A stretch of 64,000 bases of DNA from the NCBI RefSeq assembly GCF_000365305.1, contig NZ_CM001841.1, positions 3,664,894 to 3,728,893 on the forward strand. Direction: 5' to 3'. Every line of letters starts with the position of its first letter. The stretch's first letter is position 1. Made by a program: the position numbers and the translations under genes. The DNA comes from Dickeya dianthicola NCPPB 453. Its GTDB lineage: Bacteria > Pseudomonadota > Gammaproteobacteria > Enterobacterales > Enterobacteriaceae. The notes under the pieces were generated by a model. It saw only the letters and a program-made list of their open reading frames with translations, had not been told where the DNA came from and did not search any database. This document shows positions 1 through 9,807 of the stretch, in pieces.

Positions 1-813
1 GCCCATCAGCCGGGCTTTGACCATCGCATACCGCTCCCAATCGCGCCCCTGTTCCTGATAATAATCCTCCAGCGCGGCGTAGCTCATCACCAGCGGACCG
101 CTGTCGCCAAACGGCCGCAGGCGCATGTCCACCCGGTAAACGAAGCCGTCCACGGTCGGCTGGTCCAGCGCCTTGATCAACCGCTGGCCGAGACGGGTAA
201 AGAACTGGGCGTTATCCAGTTCCCGGCGTCCGCCGCGGGTCTGGCCGTTTTCCGGATAGGCGAAAATCAGATCGATATCCGAGGAAAAATTCAGCTCGCC
301 GCCGCCGAGTTTGCCCATGCCCAGAATCAGCAACGGCTGCGGCTCGCCCGCTGCATTACAGGGCGTGCCCCACTCGCGGCAGCAGGCGTCGTACAGCCAC
401 TGGCGGGCGGCGACGATCAGTACTTCGGCCAGAACGCTCAGTTGCTGCAATGTCTGCCCGGTGGTACTGAGCTGCAACCATTGCCCCCAGGCGATACGCG
501 TCAGAATGCGGCGCCGGAACAGACGCAGCGCCTGCATTAACGCGGCCTCATCGCTGATGCCGCTCAATGCCTGCGACAGCCAGTCCGCATACTGCCGCCA
601 CTCCTCCGGCTGAGGCGGTTGCCGCACCATCTCCTGACGCCACTGCGGATAGCGCGCCAGCGCGTCGCTAACGAACTCGCTGCAAATCAGTACCGCCATC
701 GCCTCATCAGCCAGCGGCGTCGGTTCGGAAATCGACAGACGCTCCGCCTCATGGCGCGCCTGTTCGGTCAATAGTTCAGATAACGGAAACAACGATGCGG
801 AATGACAGGTCAT
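1..813 (-). CDS. glnE: Glutamine synthetase adenylyltransferase/adenylyl-removing enzyme, N-terminal 271 residues (cut by window edge)
   Basis: GlnE attaches AMP to, and removes it from, glutamine synthetase in response to PII, tuning nitrogen assimilation. The visible part is the N-terminal adenylyl-removase half. A nucleotidyltransferase signature is seen near residues 165-184 ([12 protein letters not shown] followed by SSDIDLIF, with the metal-binding Asp pair at about 179 and 181). The start is an ATG at 813, preceded by AAGGA at normal spacing. The gene runs off the left edge, so the C-terminal adenylyltransferase half is not visible. It lies 112 bp downstream of ygiF on the same strand, the order known from E. 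coli, and is probably co-transcribed with it. Confidence 0.96.
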   Translation of the reverse strand, partial: MTCHSASLFPLSELLTEQARHEAERLSISEPTPLADEAMAVLICSEFVSDALARYPQWRQEMVRQPPQPEEWRQYADWLSQALSGISDEAALMQALRLFRRRILTRIAWGQWLQLSTTGQTLQQLSVLAEVLIVAARQWLYDACCREWGTPCNAAGEPQPLLILGMGKLGGGELNFSSDIDLIFAYPENGQTRGGRRELDNAQFFTRLGQRLIKALDQPTVDGFVYRVDMRLRPFGDSGPLVMSYAALEDYYQEQGRDWERYAMVKARLMG

Positions 814-925
814 GGCGATATCCTTGCACAGCTGCCCCGTCAGGCAGCGTTAATAAAATGTTCAACCAGAACATATCGCCTTGCCTGTGCCGCAAAGGCG
901 ATAACCTCGAAGCGTGACCGGCGGA

Positions 926-2257
926 TTACTGGCCGCTGTGCAGCCAGAACGGCGGCTGTTCGATTGCCTGCTTGCGGCAGTGCTCCAGCTCGCTGGGTAT
1001 ACTCTGCCCGGCAGACAGCGCTTCAATCAGTTGCATCAGCTCACGCCACCGTTGCAGATAACGGTGGGCATCCTCCGGCGGGTAGGATCCGCCCAGCAGC
1101 AAAAAAGCGGACACGCCTCGCTGCAACCGCGGCAATTGCTGGGTGTAATGCAACGCATCCAACGTATGGCTGAATACGGCTTTCAGTTCAGCCAACTCGC
1201 GGCTCATCATGATATCGGCAAAGCGTTTCCAGGAACTCTGCAACCGCATCAGCTCGCGGTTGTCCATGTAGCCGCGCCAGCCGTGTTTTACCAGCCACGA
1301 GGTCAGAATGAGTTTGTCCTTCAGATAATCGGCGCTGTAACAGAGCATATCCGCCGTTTCCGTACGCTCGATACCCTCTTCAAGATGGGCTAACGCCGCA
1401 CGGAATTCCGAGGTCATCTTGCGCGGCACCACGCCCCCGACCAACACCAGCAGTTCCCGCATCATGGCGCTGGCTTCCAGCAACGCCTGGCGAGCCGCAT
1501 TATCGCCGCGCGCCCACAGTTCCTCATGGTATTGCCAGTGACTGAATGCATGCTCCAGCCCGGCGGCCAGGCCTTGATCGAGCGTCATTTTCGGCTCCGC
1601 TGGCAGGAAACCCAGTTCACTGCGCTGCCGGGCCGGATTGCCTTTCGCCAGATGATAACCGCGGGCGGCTTTGCTCAGGCTCCCTTGCCGTAAGCCGCCG
1701 ATTTCAGCCAGCTCACTGGCGAACGCCAGCAAATCCGGGGTACGACCGTTTTTCAGCTCCAGCTCCAGTTCGCACAGCGGTTCAACCAATTCGCCGGCGC
1801 TGATTCCGCCCTGATCAACGGCTATCTCAATCAGGCTCTGATGGTAGGACACCACCCAGGCTTCCCGCTGAAAATCGGTGCTGAACAGCGGCTGCAACGC
1901 CTGAGCCAGCGCCTCGACATCGCAATCCTCCGGCCAAATCTCCGCCGGCAGCAGACGAATATCCAGTTGCGGCCCCGGCAGACTCACGTTGTATTCCGGA
2001 TGCTGATGTAGCCCGCCCACCACTTTCCCCGCGGTTTTTACCGTCATCTCATACTGGCCGTTTTCACCCCGGATACGCAGCCCGATACCATGCCGGCGCA
2101 GATAGGCGTCGGCGGTTTCGTAATAAATATTCGCCAGTTGGCGGGTATGCAGATGGTTGCAGTGCCCCACGTCGCTCTGCCAGTTTTTCAGGCCCTGTCT
2201 GACCGTCGCCACCGCATCGGGGTGAATGATAAATTTTAACTCGATCTCTTCGCTCAT
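926..2257 (-). CDS. ygiF: Inorganic triphosphatase, CYTH-CHAD domains
   Basis: A 443-residue cytoplasmic protein, close to the E. coli YgiF length of about 433. The N-terminus carries the CYTH signature ExExK (residues 4-8, EIELK), which binds triphosphate and divalent metal. The CYTH fold spans roughly residues 1-200. The C-terminal half, rich in charged helices, is the CHAD domain, which is associated with polyphosphate binding. Known family members hydrolyse inorganic tripolyphosphate. The ATG start is at 2257. The gene precedes glnE, as in other Enterobacterales. The physiological role is poorly defined in the family. Confidence 0.93.
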   Translation of the reverse strand: MSEEIELKFIIHPDAVATVRQGLKNWQSDVGHCNHLHTRQLANIYYETADAYLRRHGIGLRIRGENGQYEMTVKTAGKVVGGLHQHPEYNVSLPGPQLDIRLLPAEIWPEDCDVEALAQALQPLFSTDFQREAWVVSYHQSLIEIAVDQGGISAGELVEPLCELELELKNGRTPDLLAFASELAEIGGLRQGSLSKAARGYHLAKGNPARQRSELGFLPAEPKMTLDQGLAAGLEHAFSHWQYHEELWARGDNAARQALLEASAMMRELLVLVGGVVPRKMTSEFRAALAHLEEGIERTETADMLCYSADYLKDKLILTSWLVKHGWRGYMDNRELMRLQSSWKRFADIMMSRELAELKAVFSHTLDALHYTQQLPRLQRGVSAFLLLGGSYPPEDAHRYLQRWRELMQLIEALSAGQSIPSELEHCRKQAIEQPPFWLHSGQ

Positions 2258-2445
2258 AGTCTTGTACTACCGGATATTGCGGAAATGTCGCCAGTAAATA
2301 ACATTTTATCCCAGGTTGCCACTTTTGCGGCATGGCGGCGCACACGCGCTGCGAGCGTTCTCACAAGGCGTATGCAACCCGGTTTTCTCCATCATCGGAT
2401 GTTGACTATACTTGAGTTCTCATCACCGGTGAGCCAAGGCACTGA

Positions 2446-2473
2446 TTTACAAAACCAAGTTTACAAAACCAAG
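2446..2473. repeat. 14-bp tandem duplication upstream of ygiM
   Basis: Two perfect adjacent copies of TTTACAAAACCAAG lie in the 305-bp gap between the divergent ygiF and ygiM genes. No other structure stood out in this gap. Confidence 0.9.
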
Positions 2474-2562
2474 AGTAAGACTGTTCCCATTCAGGTTTGC
2501 TGGCGGCATCGTCAGACTGGGCGCGCTAACCGCAGGATCCCTATCAACTTAATATATTGAAT

Positions 2563-3180
2563 ATGATGAATAAATTACCCTTTTTCCTTGCCGCGGTCCT
2601 GGGCTTGTCCACAACATTGGGCCTGCATGCGGAAGAAAAACGCTACATCTCCGATGAACTTGTCGCCTACACCCACAGCGGCCCAGGCAACCAGTATCGT
2701 ATCGTCGGCACGTTGAACGCCGGTGAAGCCGTCGCGCTCATCAGCGCCGACGCCGGTTACGCGCAGATTCGTGACGAAAAAGGCCGCACCAGTTGGATTC
2801 AGCTTGACCAGCTCAGCCAGACGCCCAGCCTGAAAACCCGGGTGCCGGCGCTGGAGAATCAGGTCAAAACCCTGACGGACAAGCTTAGCAGCGTCGATCA
2901 GGACTGGAACCAACGCACCGTCGAGCTGCGTCAGAAAGTCGCCACCAGCGACGGCACCCTCGCTGCTTTACAAAAAGAAAATCAGGCGCTGAAAAGCCAG
3001 TTGGAGGTCGCGCAGAAAAAACTTGAGGTAGCCAATCTGCAACTGGACGACAAGCAGCGTACGCTGATCATGCAGTGGTTTATGTACGGCGGAGGCGTGG
3101 CGGGCGCAGGCCTGGTGCTGGGATTGCTGCTGCCGCACCTGTTGCCCAGACGCAAAAAGAACGACCGGTGGATGGGCTAA
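2563..3180 (+). CDS. ygiM: SH3-domain, signal-peptide-bearing inner membrane protein YgiM
   Basis: About 205 residues. There is an N-terminal signal peptide (hydrophobic to about residue 22, ending LHAEE), then a bacterial SH3 domain (about 25-90), a coiled coil (about 95-165), and a C-terminal transmembrane helix (GGGVAGAGLVLGLLLPHLL) followed by a basic tail. This is the TIGR04211 YgiM architecture. The role is uncertain; SH3b domains often contact cell wall or other envelope partners. A TTG at 2557 and ATGs at 2563 and 2566 are all in frame, and none has a strong ribosome site. 2563 was chosen because it gives a length close to E. coli YgiM (206). Confidence 0.88.
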   Translation: MMNKLPFFLAAVLGLSTTLGLHAEEKRYISDELVAYTHSGPGNQYRIVGTLNAGEAVALISADAGYAQIRDEKGRTSWIQLDQLSQTPSLKTRVPALENQVKTLTDKLSSVDQDWNQRTVELRQKVATSDGTLAALQKENQALKSQLEVAQKKLEVANLQLDDKQRTLIMQWFMYGGGVAGAGLVLGLLLPHLLPRRKKNDRWMG

Positions 3181-3294
3181 CCCCCGAACACCGGCTCGCC
3201 GGCCGTACGGATGCCCCCGCCGTTATCTTCAAAGTAGCGTTCGAGATTGTGTTCGAGAGGATGTTAATCAACAATAACCGACATTATCGTTCGC

Positions 3295-3360
3295 TATACC
3301 CGTCATACTTCGCGTTGCAGGTGGGTTGGCTTTCCTGCAACGCGAATTATTTAGGGTATA
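3295..3360. repeat. 66-bp palindromic miniature element, ERIC-family ends
   Basis: The segment starts TATACCCGTCATACTTC and ends ATTATTTAGGGTATA. Its arms (GCGTTGCAGG and CCTGCAACGC) are perfectly complementary around a short GTGGGTTGGCTTT-type loop. The same ends bound the 274-bp element at 19660-19933, so this looks like an internally deleted copy. It lies between ygiM and cca, where the transcript would fold into a long hairpin. Confidence 0.82.
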
Positions 3361-3423
3361 TAATTTCGTTTACGGCTGGTGATTATTCCAGTTATCGGCA
3401 TAGCCTAACATCGGGAGCCGGGT

Positions 3424-4671
3424 TTGAAGATTTACCTTGTAGGGGGCGCAGTGCGCGACGCCCTGTTAGGCCGGCCGGTCACCGAACGCGACTGGGTCGT
3501 GGTCGGCGCGACGCCGGAAATACTGTTGCAGCAAGGCTATCAGCAGGTTGGGCGGGATTTTCCAGTATTCCTGCATCCGGAGACTAAAGAGGAGTATGCG
3601 CTGGCGCGCACCGAGCGCAAATCCGGCAATGGGTATACCGGGTTTACTTGCCAGGCCACGCCGGACATCACGTTGGAAGAGGATCTGCAACGGCGCGATC
3701 TGACCATCAACGCCATCGCGCAGGATGAAGACGGGCAGTTGATTGACCCCTACGACGGTCAGCGGGATTTGCAAAACCGGCTGCTGCGCCATGTATCCGA
3801 CGCCTTCAGCGAAGACCCGCTGCGGGTGCTGCGGGTCGCGCGCTTCGCCGCCCGCTACGCCCATCTCGGTTTCCTGATTGCCGAAGAAACCCTGAACCTG
3901 ATGCAGGCGATGACCCGCAACGGCGAGCTGGATTTCCTGACGCCGGAACGGGTGTGGAAAGAAACGGAAAAAGCCCTCGCCACTCAGGATCCGCAGGTCT
4001 ATTTTCAGGTATTGCGCGACTGTGGCGCGCTGGTGGTGCTGTTCCCCGAAGTCGACAGTCTCTATGGCGTGCCGGCTCCCGCCAAATGGCACCCGGAAAT
4101 CGACACCGGTATTCATGTGATGCTGAGCCTGGCGATGGCCGCCCGCCTCAGCCCGGCGCTTGATATCCGTTTCGCCACCTTGTGTCATGATCTCGGCAAG
4201 GGGCTGACGCCGCCGGCGCTTTGGCCGCGCCATCACGGTCACGGCCCGGCCGGCGTAGCGCTGGTGGAGGCGTTGTGCCAGCGGCTGCGGGTGCCCAACG
4301 CGCTGCGCGATCTGGCCCGTCTGGTGGCCGAATACCATGATGTGGTCCACACCGTGCAGATGCTGCAGCCCAAAACCCTGCTTAAGCTGTTTGACGCCAT
4401 TGATGTCTGGCGTAAACCCCAGCGTCTGGAACAGTTACTCCTCGCCAGCGAGGCGGACGCACGCGGGCGGGCCGGACTAGAGCAACAACCCTATCCGCAG
4501 GGAGACTATCTGCGAGAAGCCTTTGCCGCCGCCAGCCAGATAACCAGCGCGGACGTGGTGGCGGCCGGATTTCAGCATGCCGCGATCAGGGAAGAGTTGC
4601 AGCGACGTCGCTGCACCGCGCTGGAAGAATGGAAAGCCCGGCGCGCCGAGGCGCCCGGGCTGTCATCATAA
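3424..4671 (+). CDS. cca: tRNA nucleotidyltransferase (CCA-adding), with HD phosphohydrolase domain
   Basis: A 415-residue class II CCA-adding enzyme that builds or repairs the 3' CCA end of tRNAs. The N-terminus has GGAVRD and the catalytic region [14 protein letters not shown] follows near residue 97. The HD motif CHDLGKG, near residue 255, marks the phosphohydrolase domain typical of gammaproteobacterial Cca. The likely start is TTG at 3424 (peptide MKIYLVGG, matching E. coli Cca, which uses GTG); there is no ATG nearby. The length agrees with the family (about 412). It converges with uppP across a hairpin. Confidence 0.96.
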   Translation: MKIYLVGGAVRDALLGRPVTERDWVVVGATPEILLQQGYQQVGRDFPVFLHPETKEEYALARTERKSGNGYTGFTCQATPDITLEEDLQRRDLTINAIAQDEDGQLIDPYDGQRDLQNRLLRHVSDAFSEDPLRVLRVARFAARYAHLGFLIAEETLNLMQAMTRNGELDFLTPERVWKETEKALATQDPQVYFQVLRDCGALVVLFPEVDSLYGVPAPAKWHPEIDTGIHVMLSLAMAARLSPALDIRFATLCHDLGKGLTPPALWPRHHGHGPAGVALVEALCQRLRVPNALRDLARLVAEYHDVVHTVQMLQPKTLLKLFDAIDVWRKPQRLEQLLLASEADARGRAGLEQQPYPQGDYLREAFAAASQITSADVVAAGFQHAAIREELQRRRCTALEEWKARRAEAPGLSS

Positions 4672-4704
4672 GCACATAACACGATTATAAATACATAACG
4701 CCAT

Positions 4705-4734
4705 TATCTAGGGTCGGGATATCTAGGGTCGGGA
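4705..4734. repeat. 15-bp tandem duplication in cca-uppP gap
   Basis: TATCTAGGGTCGGGA is present twice head to tail. The second copy forms the left arm of the hairpin at 4726-4755. Confidence 0.88.
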
Positions 4735-4755
4735 TGCATCGATTCATCCCGACCC
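4726..4755. terminator. Hairpin between convergent cca and uppP
   Basis: GGGTCGGGAT and ATCCCGACCC form a perfect 10-bp stem around a 10-nt loop. It lies between the stop codons of two convergent genes. No T-run follows on either strand, so it may act as an RNA-stabilising hairpin rather than a classical terminator. Confidence 0.6.
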
Positions 4756-4762
4756 GACGGCA

Positions 4763-5584
4763 TTACATCAGCACCAGCCACACCACGGCCGCCACGATAA
4801 AACGATAAATGGCGAACGGCACAAAGGAGATGCGCTTAATCAACTGCAGGAAGGTTTTGATGGCGATCATCGCGACCACAAACGCGGTCAAAAAACCGAC
4901 GGCGAACATCGGCAGGTCGGACAGCGACAGGAAATGCCAGCTTTTGTACAAATCCAGCCCGCTCGCGCCCAGCATGATTGGCACAGCAAGAATAAAAGAG
5001 AACTCAGACGCCGCGTAGCGATTGACCCCAACCAGCATCCCGCCGGAAATGGTCGCGCCGGAACGCGAGAACCCCGGCCACAGCGCCAGACACTGAAAAC
5101 AGCCAATCAGGAACGCCTGAACATAACTAATGTCATCCAGCCCTTCCGCCTTCACTTTTTTGGGTTTGAGCCACTCCGCCAGCAGCAGCAGCACGCCCCC
5201 GACCACCAGCGCGTAAGTGACGGTAACCGGATTGAACAGCGACTTGATGAAGTCATGCAACAGCAGCCCCAACACCACGGCGGGGGTCATCGCCAGCACA
5301 ATATGCACCAGCGTCAGATGGCCCTTGCCGCGCCCTTCATGCTGCGGCGGCTGCCCGAAATGAATGCCGATCAAACCAAACATTCGCCGCCAAAACACCA
5401 CCACCACCGCCAGGATCGACCCCAACTGGATGATGACTTCAAAGGTCTTGGCGGTGTCTCCCTCAAACCCCAGCCAGTGACCGACGATAATCATATGCCC
5501 GGTGGATGACACCGGCAGAAATTCGGTGAGTCCTTCCACCACCCCAAGAATGAACGCCACCAGCAACGAATGCAGATCCGCCAT
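4763..5584 (-). CDS. uppP: Undecaprenyl-diphosphatase
   Basis: A 273-residue polytopic inner membrane enzyme (also called BacA). It dephosphorylates undecaprenyl pyrophosphate to recycle the lipid carrier for peptidoglycan and other surface polymers, and its overproduction gives bacitracin resistance. The family signatures are present: [13 protein letters not shown] (about 18-30), containing the catalytic Glu/Ser region, and [10 protein letters not shown] (about 170-180). About seven to eight hydrophobic segments are visible. The length equals the E. coli protein. It lies downstream of folB on the same strand, with a folB terminator hairpin between them. Confidence 0.96.
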   Translation of the reverse strand: MADLHSLLVAFILGVVEGLTEFLPVSSTGHMIIVGHWLGFEGDTAKTFEVIIQLGSILAVVVVFWRRMFGLIGIHFGQPPQHEGRGKGHLTLVHIVLAMTPAVVLGLLLHDFIKSLFNPVTVTYALVVGGVLLLLAEWLKPKKVKAEGLDDISYVQAFLIGCFQCLALWPGFSRSGATISGGMLVGVNRYAASEFSFILAVPIMLGASGLDLYKSWHFLSLSDLPMFAVGFLTAFVVAMIAIKTFLQLIKRISFVPFAIYRFIVAAVVWLVLM

Positions 5585-5611
5585 CGACCGTTAACTCCCT
5601 ACCTGCCACAC

Positions 5612-5642
5612 AAAAAAGCGGCCTTGCCGTCAGCAAGCCGCA
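5612..5642 (-). terminator. Intrinsic terminator after folB
   Basis: On the minus strand, GCGGCTTGC and GCAAGGCCGC form a stem with one bulge, followed by six T. It would end folB transcription before uppP. Confidence 0.72.
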
Positions 5643-5761
5643 ACGTATAAAACACATCGAAAATGTCCCGCACATTCAGGAACACCGCTTAAAGTAGAGA
5701 TATTATCTTCGGATTACCTTAAGAAGGGTCTGTGTTTGCGCCGAAATCATCGCCAACCGAT

Positions 5762-6124
5762 TCATGCCGACGGGCGAACGCCGCGTTCAATCACCACGCC
5801 CACGCTGCGCGCCTGCGCCACCGCGCCGGGCTTGCTGACCTTCAACCGCAACCAGGGAATACCGAAACGCTGCATCAGCCTGGCCGCGACCTCTTCAGCC
5901 ACCCGCTCTACCAACGCAAATCGCCCGCCGGCGACCAGTTCAATCACCGCCTCGCTGACATCGGCATAGCTCAGGCAATCCGCTACGTCGTCGCTGACCG
6001 CCGCCGGGCGGTTATCCCAGGCCATTTCGATATCGAACATCAACTTCTGTTGGATGGTCTGTTCCCAGTCATAAACACCGATGGTGGTGATTACGCTCAG
6101 TTCTTCAATAAACACGATATCCAT
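5762..6124 (-). CDS. folB: Dihydroneopterin aldolase
   Basis: A 120-residue cytoplasmic enzyme of folate biosynthesis that converts 7,8-dihydroneopterin to 6-hydroxymethyl-dihydropterin and glycolaldehyde. [11 protein letters not shown] at the N-terminus, IGVYDWE near residue 17 and the late KPGAV motif (catalytic Lys, about residue 99) match the family. The ATG at 6124 is preferred over the adjacent GTG at 6127. The gene is divergent from plsY across about 108 bp, as in E. coli. Confidence 0.95.
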   Translation of the reverse strand: MDIVFIEELSVITTIGVYDWEQTIQQKLMFDIEMAWDNRPAAVSDDVADCLSYADVSEAVIELVAGGRFALVERVAEEVAARLMQRFGIPWLRLKVSKPGAVAQARSVGVVIERGVRPSA

Positions 6125-6232
6125 CACGTCATCCCCCCGTTTTTGCCGCCGCCGGATATCACTTCCGGCAGAAAGTGCGTATTATCCACAGATGCTGAAC
6201 TTAAAACGACCTTTATTGGACGGAAGCCGTTT

Positions 6233-6874
6233 ATGAGTGTTATCGCGCCCGGAATGATTATCGTCGCGTATCTGTGTGGCTCGATCTCCAGTGCGATTCT
6301 GATTTGCCGTATCGCGCGGTTGCCCGATCCGCGCGAACACGGTTCCGGCAACCCCGGCGCCACCAATGTGCTGCGCATCGGCAGTAAAACCGCCGCCGCC
6401 GCCGTACTGGTTTTTGACATTCTTAAGGGCATGCTGCCGGTGTGGGGCGCTTATGCGCTGGGCAGTTCGCCGCTGTATCTCGGTCTGACGGCCATCGCCG
6501 CCTGTCTGGGCCATATTTACCCGATTTTTTTTCGCTTCCACGGCGGCAAAGGCGTCGCCACCGCGTTTGGCGCCATCGCGCCTATCGGCTGGGATCTGAC
6601 CGGCCTGATGACCGGCACCTGGCTGCTGACCGTGCTGTTGAGCGGTTATTCATCGCTGGGGGCGATTGTCAGCGCACTGATCGCGCCGTTTTACGTCTGG
6701 TGGTTCAAACCGCAATTCACCTTTCCGGTAGCGATGCTCTCGTGTCTGATCCTGATGCGTCATCACGATAATATTCAGCGTCTGTGGCGTGGTCAGGAAG
6801 GCAAAATCTGGCAAAAGCTGCGCCGCAAGCACCATTCGGCGGACGATACGCCAGACAAACACGACGCCTCCTGA
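6233..6874 (+). CDS. plsY: Acyl-phosphate:glycerol-3-phosphate acyltransferase
   Basis: A 213-residue inner membrane protein that transfers an acyl group from acyl-phosphate (made by PlsX) to glycerol 3-phosphate, the first step of phospholipid synthesis. PlsY motifs are present: [11 protein letters not shown] near the N-terminus, GSGNPGATN (about 37-45), and [17 protein letters not shown] (about 94-110). The frame is open further upstream over folB, but the ATG at 6233 gives the normal family start. A hairpin shared with the convergent MCP gene follows. Confidence 0.95.
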   Translation: MSVIAPGMIIVAYLCGSISSAILICRIARLPDPREHGSGNPGATNVLRIGSKTAAAAVLVFDILKGMLPVWGAYALGSSPLYLGLTAIAACLGHIYPIFFRFHGGKGVATAFGAIAPIGWDLTGLMTGTWLLTVLLSGYSSLGAIVSALIAPFYVWWFKPQFTFPVAMLSCLILMRHHDNIQRLWRGQEGKIWQKLRRKHHSADDTPDKHDAS

Positions 6875-6880
6875 GCGTAA

Positions 6881-6904
6881 AAAAAAGCGGCCTCGACGGG
6901 CCGC
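6881..6904 (-). terminator. Terminator for the MCP gene (possibly bidirectional)
   Basis: GCGGCC and GGCCGC form a stem around TCGACG. On the minus strand it is followed by an eight-T run, which gives a clear Rho-independent terminator for the chemoreceptor gene. Confidence 0.8.
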
Positions 6905-6951
6905 GTTGTGTTTGCACTCACTCCGGTTCGCCGGAACTTTTCACGTCACGC

Positions 6952-8538
6952 TCAGTAACGCCCCAGCGCCGCCAGCGCCTGCTGTTCCAGCCGGAACTGA
7001 GCCATGCTGGCCGCCAGCTCGCGCGCCTGCTCTTCCAGCGAACGGGTCGCCGCCGCCGACTCTTCTACCAGCGATGCGTTCTGCTGCGCCACCGAGTCCA
7101 TCTGCGACACCGCCAGGTTTACCTGCTCAATGCCATTGCTCTGTTCACGGGTCGCCGTGGAAATTTCACGCATCAGGGTGGTCACCTGCGATACCGACGA
7201 TGCCACATCATTCATGGTTTCCCCGGCGACACGGGCGATTTCGGCGCCTTCGCCGACCTGCGTTTGCGAATCCTGCATCAGCACCTTGATTTCTCTGGCC
7301 GACTGGGCACTGCGCTGCGCCAGACTACGCACTTCCCCTGCCACCACGGCGAAGCCGCGGCCCTGCTCACCGGCGCGCGCCGCTTCCACCGCCGCATTCA
7401 GCGCCAGAATATTGGTCTGAAAAGCGATGCCGTCGATCAACGTCAGAATATCGGCCACCCGCGCCGCCGTGGCGGAGATCATCTGCATTTTATCCAGCAT
7501 CTGATCAACCGCTTTGCTGCCTTTCGTGGCGGTGTCGGATACCTGCTGCGCCAGCAGATAAGCCTGATCGGCGCTATCGGCGTTCAGTTTCACGGTGGAA
7601 GCCAGCTGTTCCATGCTGGCGGCGGTCTGCTCCAGCGACGCGGCGGACTCTTCGGTACGTTCCGCCAGATGGCTGTTGCCGGACGCCAGCTCGCTGGTGC
7701 CGATATCAATCTGGCTGCCTGCGTCGCGCACGCGTCCCACCGCCACGGCGAGGGAGAGCTGCATGGATTTCATCGCCCGAACCAATCGGCCGATTTCGTT
7801 GTTGCCGCCGTCTTCAATAGTGCGGGACAGATCGCCCTGCGCAATCACTTCGAGCTGCCGTACCGCGCCGTCCAGCGGGCGCAGAATCACCTGTCGGATC
7901 CCCCACCATGCCAGCCCGGCCAGCAGTAACGCCACAACAAACGCCATACCCATTGCCCACAGTCGGCTATAAGCCAGCTCGTCGGCCTGCGATAACAGGG
8001 TTTCTCCCACTTCCAGCGCAAAATCGCGGAAATCGCCGATGGCCGCATCCATGTTGATGCTCAGCGCAGGCAGGGTATCCTGCATCAGAGAATAATATTC
8101 ATCCAGATTGTCTTGTCTTAGCGCGGCGATCATCGGCGTCATGCCCTGACGGTCATAGGCGTCGTAGGTGACTTTGATATGTTCGGCCAGTTCAGCGCCG
8201 CGTTTAGTTACCGTGCCGTACGCCAAAAAGCGCGCCATCTCCCGACGCGATACACTGGCATAATTCTCGACACGCCCGGCCGTTTCCTTGGCTTTGTCGA
8301 TCAAGCCGATCTCATACAATCTGACGGCTTGCGCCGCCGCCGTTCGGGCACGCAACGTAGCGGTATAACTCGACGACAACGCGCTCAGTTCCTTCCCCTG
8401 AATTTTGTCTATCGATAACAGTGAACGGTTCCCCTGGCTGATGGCGCTGGTGCCGATGCCAACCACCGCCGCCAACAGCACCAGCATGATACCGACCAAT
8501 GCCAACAGGCCATGCTTGACCGTAATGTTCTTTAGCAT
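6952..8538 (-). CDS. Methyl-accepting chemotaxis protein (four-helix-bundle sensor)
   Basis: A 528-residue transmembrane chemoreceptor. Transmembrane helix 1 spans about residues 10-32, the periplasmic helical sensor (4HB_MCP type) about 33-192, and transmembrane helix 2 about 193-213. A HAMP domain follows, then a signalling domain with the conserved tip [20 protein letters not shown]. It should couple through CheW to CheA. The ligand cannot be predicted. The C-terminus ends LAALGRY and lacks the NWETF pentapeptide that tethers CheR/CheB. The ATG at 8538 has GGGAG upstream; the frame is open further upstream without a better start. A sigma-28-like promoter lies at 8664-8690. Confidence 0.93.
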   Translation of the reverse strand: MLKNITVKHGLLALVGIMLVLLAAVVGIGTSAISQGNRSLLSIDKIQGKELSALSSSYTATLRARTAAAQAVRLYEIGLIDKAKETAGRVENYASVSRREMARFLAYGTVTKRGAELAEHIKVTYDAYDRQGMTPMIAALRQDNLDEYYSLMQDTLPALSINMDAAIGDFRDFALEVGETLLSQADELAYSRLWAMGMAFVVALLLAGLAWWGIRQVILRPLDGAVRQLEVIAQGDLSRTIEDGGNNEIGRLVRAMKSMQLSLAVAVGRVRDAGSQIDIGTSELASGNSHLAERTEESAASLEQTAASMEQLASTVKLNADSADQAYLLAQQVSDTATKGSKAVDQMLDKMQMISATAARVADILTLIDGIAFQTNILALNAAVEAARAGEQGRGFAVVAGEVRSLAQRSAQSAREIKVLMQDSQTQVGEGAEIARVAGETMNDVASSVSQVTTLMREISTATREQSNGIEQVNLAVSQMDSVAQQNASLVEESAAATRSLEEQARELAASMAQFRLEQQALAALGRY

Positions 8539-8663
8539 CCGTACTCTCCCTTGTGATTCAACATGATAAAAAGCAGCAAATAAATAAGATGGCGTCGTCC
8601 AGCACAACGCATTGTGCCGGAGCATCGCAGGCCCCGCCGGGTGACACGATTCAGGACTCACAC

Positions 8664-8690
8664 TTATCGGAATACTGCCGTTGTTCTTTA
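8664..8690 (-). promoter_or_regulatory. Sigma-28 (FliA) promoter of the MCP gene
   Basis: On the minus strand TAAAGAAC, 11 nt, then TCCGATAA. This matches the FliA consensus TAAAGTTT-N11-GCCGATAA at most positions with exact spacing. It is placed about 125 bp upstream of the start codon. Confidence 0.75.
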
Positions 8691-8852
8691 ATTAGATTAA
8701 TTATTTAATTTCCATTGGTTAGGCTTATGGGAATCCGGCATGGCAACCGGTAAATAGACGCGCTGCGCCCGGCCTAAAAAATCACGACTTTCGCCATCAG
8801 TTGGCTATAATGAGCGCCACTCCATTCTGGTTTGAAGAAGAAGGAAACCGAC

Positions 8853-9383
8853 ATGAGTTTGAATACGGTACCGGCGGGCAAAGACCTTCCGGAAGATATC
8901 TATGTAGTGATCGAAATCCCTGCCAACGCTGACCCGATCAAGTACGAAGTGGACAAGGAAACCGGCGCCCTGTTCGTAGACCGCTTTATGTCTACCGCCA
9001 TGTTCTATCCTTGCAACTACGGTTACATCAACAACACGCTGTCTCTGGACGGCGACCCGGTTGACGTTCTGGTGCCGACCCCGTATCCGCTGCAGCCGGG
9101 CTCGGTTATCCGCTGCCGTCCGGTTGGCGTACTGAAAATGACCGACGAATCCGGCGAAGACGCTAAAGTGGTGGCGGTACCGCACACCAAACTGAGCAAA
9201 GAGTACGACAACATCAAAGATGTGAACGACCTGCCGGAGCTGCTGCGCGCCCAGATCGGCCATTTCTTCGAGCATTACAAAGACCTGGAAAAAGGCAAAT
9301 GGGTGAAAGTGGAAGGCTGGGCCGACGTCGCCGCCGCGAAAGCTGAAATCCTGGCGTCTTTCGAACGCGCCAAAAACAAATAA
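8853..9383 (+). CDS. ppa: Inorganic pyrophosphatase
   Basis: A 176-residue soluble family I pyrophosphatase that hydrolyses PPi and so drives biosynthetic reactions. The signature [12 protein letters not shown] (about 66-77) provides metal-binding aspartates, and [12 protein letters not shown] is at the N-terminus. The sequence is very close to E. coli Ppa throughout. The start is the ATG at 8853, with AAGGAAA just upstream. A strong intrinsic terminator follows at 9434-9459. It is convergent with ytfP. Confidence 0.98.
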   Translation: MSLNTVPAGKDLPEDIYVVIEIPANADPIKYEVDKETGALFVDRFMSTAMFYPCNYGYINNTLSLDGDPVDVLVPTPYPLQPGSVIRCRPVGVLKMTDESGEDAKVVAVPHTKLSKEYDNIKDVNDLPELLRAQIGHFFEHYKDLEKGKWVKVEGWADVAAAKAEILASFERAKNK

Positions 9384-9433
9384 GGCTATTCTGCCGGTTA
9401 CAGCGAGTGCGAACCGGCAAAGCCTGAAACAGA

Positions 9434-9459
9434 AACACCGCCGATGGCGGTGTTTTTTT
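9434..9459 (+). terminator. Intrinsic terminator of ppa
   Basis: AACACCGCC and GGCGGTGTT form a stem with loop GAT, followed by a T-run. Its end overlaps the stop codon of the convergent ytfP. Confidence 0.9.
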
Positions 9460-9805
9460 ACTGATCTTCGTGACGCTTCAACCAGTCGCCGCTGGCGATG
9501 CGGCGCAGGCCGGTAACCGGGCGCTGATACAGGTAAATCCAGGCGCTGCCGAAAGGCGTGGCGATAAGCTCACGCTGGTAGACGCCGCCTCCCCGCTTCA
9601 GTTCATCCAGTTCGGTCAGAATAGACGAACTGATGCGGTACACTTCGCAGTAAATCTCTCCTTCGCCTGCAACCGCCGCCGGATAGTGTCCCAGATCGTA
9701 TAGCTCATACCCCTCAAGCTGGTGATCCCCTAACCACTGAGCGTTGGTCATCCAATGACTGTTTCCCTGTTTGCGCCGTAAACTGCCGTAGACAATAATT
9801 CGCAT
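9458..9805 (-). CDS. ytfP: Gamma-glutamylcyclotransferase-fold protein YtfP
   Basis: A 115-residue cytoplasmic protein of the GGCT/AIG2-like fold. The N-terminal IIVYGSLRRKQGNSHWM is the family's glycine-bearing YGSLR signature, and YQRELI and ELDELK are also characteristic. The length matches E. coli YtfP (113). The fold suggests cyclotransferase chemistry, but YtfP's reaction is not established. It lies directly downstream of tamB (2-bp gap), so it is translated from the tamAB-ytfP operon. Confidence 0.92.
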   Translation of the reverse strand: MRIIVYGSLRRKQGNSHWMTNAQWLGDHQLEGYELYDLGHYPAAVAGEGEIYCEVYRISSSILTELDELKRGGGVYQRELIATPFGSAWIYLYQRPVTGLRRIASGDWLKRHEDQ

Positions 9806-9807
9806 TG

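Noticed and set aside
5732-6232. N-terminal extension of PlsY upstream of 6233
   Set aside because: The frame is open only because it runs antisense to folB; the family start and spacing fit 6233.
6784-7929. 381-residue open frame opposite the first MCP gene
   Set aside because: It lies opposite the conserved MCP signalling domain and has only compositional His/Arg/Gln bias; the same artefact occurs opposite the other two MCP genes.
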